Shown one piece after another: positions 50,561 through 61,700 of a stretch of DNA of 64,000 bases. Both the position numbers and the translations under genes were made by a program. The first letter of the stretch is position 1. Each line of letters starts with the position of its first letter. The notes below the pieces were generated by a model, which was not told the DNA's origin, searched no databases, and saw only the letters and a list, made by a program, of their open reading frames with translations. Source of the DNA: Marisa cornuarietis (taxonomy: Eukaryota > Mollusca > Gastropoda > Architaenioglossa > Ampullariidae); contig SMMW01000056.1 of assembly GCA_004794655.1 (NCBI GenBank), positions 62,001 to 126,000 on the forward strand, read 5' to 3'.

Positions 50561-53500
50561 TCATTAGCACTCATGTAACGCCCTTCTTACCTCAAGCTTA
50601 GGCCAGTCTTTGTCCAGTGATGTTTTTGGTTGCATTGGGTACCCATTTATTCCAGTTCTTCTCCCAAGAATTACTTTTTCTAGTGCTAAATCTTTTGATA
50701 CAAGACATCACAGGCTGTCCATCATCAGAAACTGCTGATCTTCAAAGCCTGAAACCAACATTGTTTTAATCAGCAGTCTCATACACATACAGATCTCAAA
50801 CACTAATAATTGATTACTTTTGTAAATCTTTTCAAACTCGCCAGAGTGATATGTGAGCTAATACCCAAAGATAAAGCTTAACAAAAGTGGAAATATTTAA
50901 GACTGAAAAGTTATTATACAGTCTTGATCATTCTTTCTATTGTTAGACTTGACGATCTTTTTTGTAAGATGTGTCAGTTAGTAACATTTTGCGACTTAAT
51001 ATTTGTGTGGCTATCCATTTAAAGTGTTGGATGCATTTCTATTGACTAAATCCTTTTTAACAAAATCCATTTTGACTGCTATACTCAAAAACCAAAGTAT
51101 GACATTTTCTTTATATGATGGTCAATAATGCTATTTATAACCAAGATCAATATTGCCTGTTGAATTTTGATTGCCATGAGTCAGTAATCACCAAATCCCT
51201 AACCAAGTCCATACTTTGTAGTTCATAGAAAACAGCACATGCCTTTTGGAACAGGCATGTCTATACCTGTGCCTTTTGTTAATGAAAGGCAAGACCAGAA
51301 ATTACTTGGTTTTGTAGCAAAGTGAGATTTTACAAGGTGCATGCGTTCCTAACATTTAACAAACCAGAATTTTAGTATAAAAAAAAAAGAAAAAACCTCA
51401 CTATCTACCCTTAGGTTTCAAATGATCATTGACATAAGCTGCCTTTCAAATTTGTGATAAAAAATAACATTTACTAACGCATCAAGAGTGCTTATCTTTC
51501 TGTTGAAGATGCTTTCCTTTGATTTTCATTTCTTGACTGGAGATTTTTCAAATTCTTTTGTGTGCATTTTCATCATGCGATTGAATGAGATATAAGAGAA
51601 TGTTGATTTGATGCACAGACTTCTGAGTAGCAAAAACTCTGCTGTTATTTTGTGCATATGTCAGTCTCTAAAGTGACAACTATGTGGAATGTAGGCATTC
51701 TTCATTATATTTAGGTTCTCTGAACAGCAATACGACTACTAGACATTGCTTCCAAACCTCTTATACTAAAAAAAAATATATATTACCCAGCATAGTGGCT
51801 CTAACTCTGTCCCCAAACTTAATTCATCCGTCATATTTAACAGCTGTTTATTGTTTAGCCTTTCTTCCAATTTATGTCAGATAAATGCTTACAAACTTTA
51901 TTTATGTTTCTTGTTCCATGCTGAATAGTGTTGCAGAATATATTTTAAACAAGTAAGATATTTTTGCTTTTAATTTTTTTGTGTTTGATGACACTTTCCA
52001 CTAAACTTCACTGACTGGGGGAACAATCTGCTGCATTTGCATATGCATGCCATGCTTCTGTATGCTGGCACGCTTCTAATTTGCATGTCATTAGCAGCTA
52101 CCAGATAGTCACCTTGTTTTTATTTAGGCTTTCAGTGGTATTTGTACATAACTTTATTTGGGGTTGTGGGATTTTATTTGGTTTACTATGGATATTTGTA
52201 CATGTTTACTATGTATATTTATACATCTGTGCTCCCCTATATCATTCTTCAGCCAAAATTGTTCGTATATTTTCTGTCCATGCAAGCTATGTTTGGGCAG
52301 TTGTAGAGGGGAAAAAAGCAGTTTATATACTTGAAATCATATTATTTTGTAAATTACTTTCACAGTAATTTTTGAAATCAGTTTTTTGTGTAATTATTTT
52401 GCCTGCACTGAATGTTTCCTGAAAACGCTCATCAGTGCATTAGGGTCAAACTTCTGTGAGATACAATAACAGTATAGCGAAAAACAGTATGAAGCATGGA
52501 AAAACAAAAGCGTTATCTTGTCATTCCCCATTAAGAGGAGTCGTCTGCGCCCACAAAGTAGCCACCACCTTCTCCAAAACCTCCCGTTTTTGGTGACCCA
52601 GTATGTCCACTGGGAAACCATAAGTATTGCTCCATTTACAATTAAGCAGGCTCATAAAAGCAGCCAAACATATTCATGGGATGTGTTTTCTTTTGATACA
52701 GTTGTCACTGTTTCCCATAAACTCTTCAGATTTTGTCTTAACTTACCTCCCTGACCCTTTACTACCTTTCTATCAACCTTAAAATGCATTGGCATGGTGC
52801 TTGAGCATGTGAACGTTCCTATTAATAACCGCATGCAAAAGAGTGTCTGCATGCTGTAGTGTTTCTGCAGGTTGAGAACAAACCTGCACGCATTTTGGCC
52901 ATTGTTTGTTCATAGTTATGTTGTGGGCAATCTGGTGTAGTATTTTTATTACTTTTACATGTCTCTATGTTCCTACTATTAATTGTTACTACCACCACTA
53001 CCACCCACCACCACAATCACATATGCCTATGTTGCATTCTTGTGTCTTTCCTTTTTAATGTTCCATGCCTTTCTTCCATCAGCAAGGGTCTTTAAGGCAT
53101 TTAACACCTTGTTTCTGCTTACAAAAGTTTTAACAGAAGCAGGATATATAATGCCCTAATTGTGTTTTTTTTAAATTTTTTTGTGTAAGACAAAAAAGTA
53201 GCATATCTTCCCCTTTCCACCTCTCATCAGTTGGAAATATGAGTAATAATATATTACATGAAATATGTGCTACCTTTAATTATGACAGAATGTCCTTGCT
53301 GCTCAGACCCTTGGTGCAAAGAAGTTGTTTACGGAGTGCTACATAAGCACTTGTCTGAACAAGATGACATTTAGTTGTTTTGCAGTCGGTTGATCTGCCA
53401 GGCGTGCTGCGAGCTGTCCCAGTAGGATAATAGTTCAGTGTAGCAGAAGATAACTCTCTGTGGCAGGTGTTCAGTGTTCACAGGTGTCTGTGACGTCATT

Positions 53501-54538
53501 GCCTTGGTGGTCTCCACAGCACAGCAGCATCCGCTAGCACACCCCCACCCACCTACCCCGCCCTATTTGGCTGTATTGATGGATGTACTCGACATGTGCC
53601 CCTGCCGGCAACAAATGTTCGTGTGCATGGCCTGTGATATCTCTTCTCATCCTGCCCCTCTCAACCCCCCTCCTCTATTCTCTCCACCCACTCTTTCTTT
53701 ATCCCTCTCTCTGACGTCTTCATCCCTTTTGTCTTCTATTCTTCCTCTGCGTCCTCTTTCTCTTTTTTTCTTCTTCTGTCTTTCTGATAGATTCTACAGG
53801 TCAAGCATTCTTTGGTGATTGAAGTTGTGAAACCATTTAACAAAGAAAAATTCACATTTTTTGCATTCTTCTATTTGTTTGATCCCAGAACGTTCACACT
53901 TGAAGGATGCTTGACCTGTGTTCATCTCTCAACTTTACATCACTGGTCTTTTGATGCTGTAAAAACTGATAAGTACTTTATTCAGATAAATGGGATGTAG
54001 TTGTTATTTCTATGTAGAGTTTCTTAGACATCAGAGTACAAACGGTGCGATAATTACTCTGGGCTTAAATATTCACACTAAGTTACATTATGTAGTTCAT
54101 TAGTTCTTGTAAGTTAATGCATTTTGAGGTTGAAGCTGTTTATCATGATATTTTAAGCTGCACACCATATGGTTATTTATGTGCAATGATGTAGGAAGAT
54201 ATTTAAAAAGTTGCAGTAGAAGAATCAGATCTGGCCTTTTGATGTTAAGCATGATAGTCATATATGTTAACAAACTGTGTTAACAACCTTTCCGTTGAGA
54301 TATTGTCCAAACTTCAGTTTACCTCTGTACTTCCGTGCCCTTTTGTTTTATCGCTGTGTCTACATACTGTCAAGCCTGAAAATTCGGTGCCTCCCAGACC
54401 TCCTTTCTATCCATGGGTTTTCATTCTACACAAGGGTTCAGCTCTGATGTGTTGTTTGCCCTTTTCTTGGCATGGCCGAATGAAAGGTGGATGAATGGAA
54501 TGAGTTAAGATTAATTTTTGTCTAACGTGGGTTGGCAG

Positions 54539-54636
54539 GTCTGTGGAGTATGCAGTGGACACAGAGAACCTCAGCATCTCTGCAATACGAACCATTCGTG
54601 TGCTGAGGCCTCTGAGAGCAATCAATCGAATTCCAA
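54539..54636 (+). CDS. Cav3: Cav3 exon: domain I S3-S4 loop and S4 voltage sensor
   Basis: This is a 98-base exon between GGCAG and GTAAGA. With one base completing the preceding Gly, it encodes SVEYAVDTENLSISAIR followed by TIRVLRPLRAINRIP. The second part is the S4 helix, with arginines every third residue, and continues into the S4-S5 linker. The RVLRPLRAINR core is the Cav3 domain I signature. The S3-S4 loop is Asp-Thr-Glu-Asn; human Cav3.2 has a His here that confers high-affinity nickel and zinc block, and this protein has Glu. The exon leaves in phase 1 (A of an AGT Ser codon). All S4 gating charges expected for the family are present. Confidence 0.97.
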
Positions 54637-55786
54637 GTAAGAAAAGCATTTGGAATGGGACTGATCTGCCCTCTTGAGCTCCTCCCTGCACAAAACTTTT
54701 CCTAGTTTACATCTATCGCCAGACAGGAAAAAAATTTGCTATCATTGCATGAGTACTCACAGCAGGAAACATGATAAATATATATATATATATAAGATTT
54801 TCCTTCCTGTATCATCCTTTGCTCCTCACTCTCACTCACACACGCACACGCACGCACACACACACACACACACACACATGCCTGCACTGCGCAGTATTTT
54901 AAGCACAACTCCGTGTCGTCCATAAATAACAAAAATCTATCACCAAAAAATCTTCCTAGTTTACCTATAGAATTTTTGTATAATTCTAATAAATATGTAG
55001 TTATTTAAAGCAGAGATATCAAAAGACATAGCTTACAAACAAAGAATCCAGAATTAAACTTTATTTAAGAATGAATCGTTTCCATTTGAATAAAAAAGTA
55101 AAAAAAAAACTTTTGAGAAGTATAGTAGTGTACTGGTTTTTGGATGGTTTGTTCATTTTGTTATTGTGTAGAGGTACAGATTGATAGTGATAAGAAAGAC
55201 AGGAGAAAGAGAGAGATATTGAGAGAATTGTGATTGTATGGGCGTTTGGTTAGTGATCTTTGTGATGGGTATGAATAATTGGGGCTGTTGATGATAAGCT
55301 ATGTGGTTTGTGACTCTGATAACTATGTGAGCTGCTGCCAAATTGCCTTCTGGGATTCAAATTGTGTTCAAATGACTTTCAACTACCCAGGGCACCTCCA
55401 CAGCTCTGCACACTGCTAATCAAAGAATTATAAGTTAAAATAACTAGCTTACTGTGTATGGTGATTAAGAAAGAAGAACATTATTCATATTTTAAGTAAT
55501 TAGAATGCAGACACATGTATTTTGGACCGTTATCATTTGCAGCATGTGAGAAATAATCAACAAACAGTAGTAATGCAGCAATGTAAGCTTGATTTGTGTG
55601 TACATTAATATATATATCTATCAATGTGTGCATAGTTGTGTACCTTCAAGGAAGGTTATGTAGTAGTATGAATGCACCATTACTGTTCAAATACAAAATG
55701 CTCGTTTCTCTGTTCTACATTCTACAATCTGTTATGAAGCTGCTAACACTGTTAAAATAACTGGACTTTTTCTTTATGCTGAACAG
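54637..55786 (+). other. Cav3 intron, 1150 bp, phase 1
   Basis: GTAAGA to AACAG. It contains a CA microsatellite with CACG units (54838-54878) and, around 55300-55365, a possible LINE 3' end remnant. No coding signal is visible. Confidence 0.9.
55300..55365 (+). repeat. Possible LINE 3' end remnant
   Basis: GAGCTGCTGCCAAATTGCC followed by TTCTGGGATT resembles the 3' end of the LINE at 46711-48000 (CATTGCCTTCTGGGATAAAT). The resemblance covers only about 20 bases, so this is tentative. Confidence 0.35.
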
Positions 55787-55955
55787 GTATGCGAATCCTG
55801 GTGATGCTTCTCCTAGACACTCTTCCTATGCTGGGCAATGTACTTCTTCTGTGCTTTTTTGTGTTCTTCATCTTTGGCATCATTGGTGTACAGTTATGGG
55901 CAGGCGTTTTAAGACACAGATGTTTTCTAGATCTGAATGCAAGCTATACAATTCC
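55787..55955 (+). CDS. Cav3: Cav3 exon: domain I S5 and start of the extracellular turret
   Basis: The exon starts after GAACAG; the split Ser codon is followed by [20 protein letters not shown] and the hydrophobic S5 run [20 protein letters not shown], then [18 protein letters not shown]5 forms half of the domain I pore wall. The sequence RCFLDLN starts the large, cysteine-containing turret loop typical of Cav3, and NAS is a potential N-glycosylation site. It ends ATTCC before donor GTGAGC at 55956, phase 2. The correct frame is fixed by phase continuity with the exons on both sides; the longest open frame overlapping this exon is a different, spurious one. Confidence 0.97.
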
Positions 55956-56460
55956 GTGAGCATTTTTACTTACTTAAAACATGTTCATTATATCAATCTC
56001 CTTTTTTTCTTTTACGTGGTGGGACACAAATTTTTTTTAAATGATGCTGTAAGAAACATAGTTTTCTAACATGATTTTTTTTTATCAAGATGTGCAAAGA
56101 AATGGGGCTTTCATGAAGCTGGAATAAACAATTTTTAAGAGTTAAATAAGCTGTCAAAACTGTGTTAGGGTAATCATTCTGCCTATCAAAATTCAATCTG
56201 TTTCATGTTTATCATGATCAGAGTTTTAGTCTTATGGCAAGTTTTAAAATCATGGGAAGAAGTCCATTTGGAGGTTTCACCTCAAGTTTTTTTTTCAAGA
56301 AAGCAGCTGTTTGTGGTACAAAGCTGTATGTAACTTAATGTAATGAAATAGCTTGCTTTATAATTCTCTTGCTTAAGATATGGTATACATAATTTTCCTC
56401 AATCACTTTAACTAACACATTGCGAAGCTGTAACATTAAATATCCAATACCTTGTTTCAG
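55956..56460 (+). other. Cav3 intron, 505 bp, phase 2
   Basis: GTGAGC to TTTCAG, AT-rich. No repeat or coding sequence is recognised. Confidence 0.9.
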
Positions 56461-56746
56461 AGAATCCATGAAAGTGAACAGGTACTACCAGCCTCCTCTT
56501 GTGGATTACATTTGTAGCCATCCTTCTGATGGAGGAATGCTCAAGTGTGAAAATCTTCCTGAATTTGAATATGAAGGAATTCGATGCAATGGTACTGCAC
56601 AAATGTACAGTAACAATACGCCTGCAAATGACTCCTGTGTCAACTGGAATCAGTATTATACAAGCTGCATACCAGAAGCCACGAACCCTTTTAAGGGTGC
56701 TGTTTCATTTGACAATATTGGCCTAGCCTGGGTTGTCATTTTTCAG
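56461..56746 (+). CDS. Cav3: Cav3 exon: domain I turret loop and first pore helix
   Basis: The exon is 286 bases and finishes the extracellular S5-P loop. The first base completes Pro; the frame then reads ESMKVNRYYQPPLVDYICSH and later CENLPEFEYEGIRCNGT, SNNTPANDSCVNWNQYYTSC and NPFKGAVSFDNIGLAWVVIF, ending in Gln. CVNWNQYYT and NPFKGA(I/V)xFDNIGxAW are near-identical across Cav3 channels and lead straight into the selectivity filter. Five cysteines here plus one in the previous exon form the disulfide-rich turret; NGT, NNT and NDS are potential N-glycosylation sites. The middle of the loop is variable in the family, as here. The donor is CAG followed by GTACAT at 56747, phase 0. Confidence 0.98.
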
Positions 56747-57171
56747 GTACATATAATTCATTGGGTTTTTTTTAATGTGCTTTTTATTTTTTTTTAAGAT
56801 AGTTAAGGATGTTATGACAACCATTATGTTAATAAAGATGACTTCTAATGAAGTACTCAGTGCTGCTTAGCACTAACTTGTGGTTGTTAAGTGTAAAATC
56901 TGGTTGATGAGCACCTCTGGGTGAGTTCATACATCTGCCTCTTTTGTAGCTGCTGCAAGGTCACAAGTAATGCCTTCATTGAGCTGGTGAAGATGATAGA
57001 ATGGTGAAAATCATGAAAAAACTGCAGTGCTTAACACAGCAAATATTTTTATATTACAAGATTCTCAGCTGAATCTTCGAGGCTAACCAGTGGTTATTCC
57101 TTACCACTATTTTTTTTTCTTTTTTAGTTTCCAAAGCATTTGCTGACAGTGGGCTTTCATGAATGTTACAG
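56747..57171 (+). other. Cav3 intron, 425 bp, phase 0
   Basis: GTACAT to TTACAG. The intron splits the pore loop exactly between the pore helix and the selectivity filter. No alternative filter exon is visible in it. Confidence 0.88.
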
Positions 57172-57264
57172 GTGATCAGCTTGGAGAGCTGGGTGAACAT
57201 TATGTACTACATACAGGATGCCCATTCTTTCTGGGATTGGATATATTTTGTGGCATTAATTGTG
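57172..57264 (+). CDS. Cav3: Cav3 exon: domain I selectivity filter and start of S6
   Basis: This is a 93-base, phase 0-0 exon of 31 codons: [20 protein letters not shown] and then [11 protein letters not shown]. It aligns with vertebrate Cav3 text around VITLEGW and DAHSFYNFIYF. The Glu of SLESW is the domain I member of the Cav3 EEDD selectivity ring. The residues around it differ from vertebrate Cav3: Thr is Ser two positions before the Glu and Gly is Ser directly after it. The acceptor is GTTACAG and the donor is GTGGTATGG, which is weaker than the others. Being in-frame and short, the exon could be skipped without a frameshift, but a skipped product would lack the filter. Confidence 0.95.
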
Positions 57265-57986
57265 GTATGGTTGCACTTGTTGATGTTAACCAAGATCTGA
57301 ACTTGAAGTTCAGTGACTGATTGAGAGCTGTGTACGGCCTTGTGTATGTTAATGAGTGAGTGGTGAGAGAGTGTTTGTTATACGTAGTGTATGGCCTTCT
57401 GTACGTTAGTGAGTGGTGAGAGAGTGTGTGTGTTATACATGTTGTATGCCCTTCTGTATGTTACTGAGTGAGTGGTGAGAGTTTTATACATGTTGTATGG
57501 TCTTTTCTATGTTAGTGAGTGAGTGGTGAGAAAGAGAGTTGTGTTATACATGTTGTATGTTTGTGTATATTTTAAATGGTTGTTACATGTGATCCAGATA
57601 ATTTCTCACTTTGCTAAATCTCTTATGAAGGTATTCACTAAAATATTAATGTTGCATTGATGTTATCTTTTCTGTAATGTTTCTTTTCACAAGGTACTGT
57701 TTACATCCTGTTCTACTTATTGCTAACAATATCCCTATTAACTGATCATCTAGCACACATTTATCTGGAAATATTGCTTTATATGCAAAAATGTTACCTG
57801 TTTTTGATTTTTTTCTAAAATGATCGTGATTTTTATTTTTTAATTTTATGGATCAATCTTTTATTACATAAATTTGTTGTCTTTGGTATGTACAGCAGAA
57901 GGAGCTAATGAAGGTAGACTTAAACACTTTTTACTGTACTATTTATGCCCTCTACCTCAAAACATGTATGTTTGATTTATTTTCAG
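57265..57986 (+). other. Cav3 intron, 722 bp, phase 0, with minisatellite
   Basis: GTATGG to TTTCAG. The first third is a degenerate minisatellite (57325-57560); the remainder is AT-rich and shows no coding signal. Confidence 0.88.
57325..57560. repeat. ~55-bp degenerate minisatellite in Cav3 intron
   Basis: Blocks of GCCTTCTGTATGTTAGTGAG, TGAGTGGTGAGAGAGTG and TTATACATGTTGTATG recur about four times, with the CCTTCT anchor near 57338, 57395, 57450 and 57501. Confidence 0.85.
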
Positions 57987-58797
57987 ATTGGTTCCTTTTT
58001 CATGATCAACTTGTGTCTTGTTGTGATTGCCACCCAGTTCTCCGAAACCAAAAAGCGGGAGACAGAACGAATGCTTCAAGAAAGAAAGCGTTTTCAGTCA
58101 TGCAGTACTTTAGCCAGTAATTCAGAACCTGGGGGCTGCTACTCAGAGTTGTTGAAGTTGTTGGTGCAGCTTTGGCGGCAAGCAAAGCGGAAAATTATAC
58201 GGGGCTACCGCAGGACTCGTGGCAAGAAGAGGCAAAAAATAAACCCAGAGAAATCTATTTCTCTCCGCAGAAAACGGACTAAAAAGAAAGGTACCGTTCA
58301 GACCATATACATACATCCACCACCCCACCAGCATTACCTCCACCATCACCACCACCACCATTACCATCTTAACATTGTCAGCCCCGATAGGTACCCGTCT
58401 CGGGCAGACTCTTCTCCCACAGCCCCTCGCGCCAGCCCAGAGGCCTCGGATGTGGACCCCATCTCGTCACCTAGACGCCCAAACTTTCTCATGCTGCCTG
58501 GCAACAGCTATAGCCTGAACCCGTCGTCAGAATCGCTCAACACTCTGGCGCTTGGGGCGGTGGAGGTGTTCAGTCCAGCCCTTTTCAAGTCCCAGCAGTC
58601 GACGCCCAACCACCTGGCAGCCTTACTGCCCTTGACGCGGACTCCATCATTCAATAGCAGTGTTACTGGTAGAGCCCTGGCCTCGCTGCCTGAAGTACTT
58701 GCGGCGCATGGCGCCAAGAACGCGGCTCTTGCCGCCTCCAATATGCTTCTCAACTCTGACACTGAGCCCAATAAGCTACAGTCTGTAGCTGATAAAG
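57987..58797 (+). CDS. Cav3: Cav3 exon: S6, gating brake and histidine-rich I-II linker
   Basis: This is the largest exon, 811 bases. It opens with S6 ([20 protein letters not shown]) and TKKRETERM, the Cav3 S6 signature. Next comes the proximal I-II linker ([20 protein letters not shown], then [11 protein letters not shown]), which matches the helix-loop-helix gating brake that keeps Cav3 channels closed at rest. A basic segment, a [18 protein letters not shown] histidine cluster (seven His at 58341-58361), [11 protein letters not shown] and RRPNFLMLP follow. Vertebrate Cav3.1 has the same order: His run, YHL, RASPE, RR, LMLP. The rest is Ser/Ala/Leu-rich and probably disordered. There is no Cav-beta binding (AID) motif, as expected for T-type channels. 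It ends GATAAAG before GTAAGT at 58798, phase 1. Domain II is outside the window. Confidence 0.97.
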
Positions 58798-61700
58798 GTA
58801 AGTTAGGCTGACTACTATAGCCTTTCTCTCGGTATCAGCCTACCACCCAAAGCCCCTTCTATTCCAATCCACCCAAGTTCACTTCCCACCCCTACTTATT
58901 TTTTTGTCTTTGCATGTGGAGCCAGCACAGCTTCAGCATAATATGGGGACTACCAAAGCTTAAAAGATGTGTCTGTTTTGTGTGAATAATTTATTAAATA
59001 AGCAGGAATATAAATTACTGTTGTGGCACTAGGAAGTGCGGTCGTTGGTCAAAACAGCTGCATGTCAGTTGTCCATATCCAGTAAGCACTTTTGTAACAA
59101 GAACATTTATAGCAATCCTTTCCAGTTTATTTAGAAACTTTCTTTTCTTCTTTTTATATATATTTTTGTAAATACTGGTTCTTTTGTAAATTTATATTGT
59201 CTACTTTTATAATACTGTTAAATACATTGATATCGCAAAACTTAGAAGACAAAGCTGCATACATTTTTATTGAACTAAATGATTATTTTCAAAGAATAGA
59301 AAAATTGGAATTTATTTAAAAAATCAGTTAAGCACTTTACTGAGCTGACTGTCTTTCATGTTTTTAGTGAACTTAACAAAACAAACATAAAAACAGACTT
59401 CTGATAAATGACCTTGAATGAACAGTACTAATTTCTGTGGCTTAAATAGCTCGATATTTAAATGTTCTTAATGGATATGAGGCTTGCTGACTCCACAGTT
59501 TCAATTTCTTTGCATAGACCTTTGTAGCTAGTGTTTATTTTTAGGGTTGCTTGAATCACACACAGATCTTTGGGACTAGCACTTGTCAGTCCTTTCAGAT
59601 AAGAACTGAAGTATATGTTAAGCACACATAAAAAATTAAAAAAAGAATAGTAGGCTATTTTCAAAACGTGGAACAAAAGGCGACATTATGGACGGCAAAT
59701 GAATGTCCCAAATCAAAACCTCATTATGCTTTTATTTCCAGTGTTTTCAGAAGGACTATTCTCATCTGAGGGTAGCAACCAGTTTGTTTTTTTAATTTCT
59801 CCTTTTTATGTTAAACTTTGTGATATGTTTCGAAATGGTAATGGCAATTGAAGTACCACTGTTCCTTTTCTCCCATAATGAATTCTTTCTTCAGTAGTCT
59901 TGTGGCTCATCATTTCTCATCTCTCAGAAGCTCCAGCAATACTTTAACTGGGATGGTAAAGGAACGATTACCCTGTTCTGCTGTTTTTATTCTTGCGTGC
60001 TAAAAGGTGCATGATGTTTTGCTTTCCAGGTGCAGCTTTCCAAACTCTAGACACATTTTTTTAACTGTAATAATCCCAAGAAATTCACATTGATCCTGTT
60101 GTGTTCTTTTTTTCGGGTTTCTCCGCCACCCCTGCATCCCTTTTCTAGCCACTTCACTGTTGAATTTTCTTCTGAAACTCAGATGAAAATAGTCTTGTTT
60201 GTTGTTATTTGCAGACACACCATAAAATTATGTGAATTTTTACCACAGTTAGCTTGACAAAAACCAATTGTAAATCAATATCTGCTTAAGTCATGATTAA
60301 CATCAGACACAAAGGGTTTTATGGAATGGTTTGAAGATACTGCTGCCCACAAATAGAAACTATATTTTATGGTGTGTCTCTTGGACATACCTATGATTCT
60401 GTAAAGACCTTGATGCCTGACTGGTCCTGAGGATTCTGAAACACTGCTTATTCAGTGTATAAAGAGCTAAACGTCATACACCATGAAATCATATGTTACT
60501 AACAGAAATGGGAAATGCTTATAGCTGCCAAATCTTTCTTAACACCTTGTAATCCCTGTAGATACACTAATCTTGACTTGTGATTCTTGTAGCCCTAAAT
60601 ATAAAAATACATATATTAAACTAATAATCATTCTTAAAGTGCACAAAATTATACTCCCTTGTCACTCCAGAATATTAACATGCTGTCATTTTATGCTTTT
60701 CAACTACAGCTTAATCTAGAGATTGAATATTCTCTCAGATAATTACAGAGCATGGGTAAATATACAGTATTTGTACTCTTGTGCATGACAAAACCAGGTA
60801 TAATTGGACAAAAGTTATTTTGAATAATGCTTCTGGAATAAATTCAATCCATCTTATGATGATTTAATGAAGTAGGTTAATTTTGGAAGTTAAATATTTT
60901 GTGTAAATTCATTCTCTATATGCATTATAATTTTTGACCGCTGTATTTATAAACATCCAAGCTTCAGATGACCAAGGCATATAACTGAAACATTTGAACA
61001 GGTGTTTAATAGCTACAATATATAAATGAAACATTTGCTATTTAAGATTTCCAAGTAAATATGTTTTCCCAAAACAACAATTTTTAACAAGAATGAAACA
61101 AAGTTGAAAAAAATTCTCATTTGTGTTTCCAAAAGATTTTACCCTAAAGTATCTCAATCTAAAAAGTGTTTTGTTTATTGGACGACACAATATTAAAAAC
61201 TAAAATAATTTATATTCAGAACATACAAAATCTAAAGTTCAGATAATTAGAATAAAAGTCAGACAAGTCAGACAGCAAAACAATATTCAGGTATCAGAAG
61301 TTATTGTCTGAAATAATATTTTCTAAAGAGATGTGTAATAAAGGCTTCATTTTTATCATATGGGAAGACAAAATGGCTGGACCTGGAGGATGAGGGTGAG
61401 GGCACTTGTTAGACCAGATGGAAACAATTAGCAAATTATAACTACTAGGGCAGTTGCCACTGCATTTGCTTCTCACCTACCACCCCCAGGTCAATTCATT
61501 ATTTCCTGTCAGGATGTAGAAGTTAAGGACACAAATAAATGCCTTAGCTGACTGGAAACATAAAAAGAAGTGAGTTACAATGTGTGAGGGTACACAACAG
61601 GAATAACAAAAGTTGTAACCCTAAAGACCTAGTCATTCAACTTACTTTTTGTGTTGTCTTTTCCTATAAATGTCATTCATAATGGACAGATGAGATTTGA

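Larger units (their letters stand above)
40936..54538 (+). other. Cav3 intron, 13.6 kb, GT-AG, phase 2
   Basis: The intron joins the S1-S3 exon to the S3-S4 exon. It starts GTAAGT and ends GGCAG. It contains GT microsatellites (42678-42720), a weak antisense exon cluster (43941-45758), a short tandem repeat (44361-44510), a LINE remnant on the - strand (46711-48000) and a diverged TTGGCCCA-rich repeat (50345-50560). I see no further channel coding sequence inside it; protein continuity across it is complete (AG then SVEY). Confidence 0.9.

Noticed and set aside
55776..56069. 97-codon + strand frame over the S5 exon
   Set aside because: Wrong frame: the phase-consistent frame gives the S5 helix; this one crosses the donor and has no channel similarity.
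58143..58771. - strand frames opposite the I-II linker exon
   Set aside because: Shadows of the GC-rich Cav3 exon; the + strand has splice sites and clear homology.
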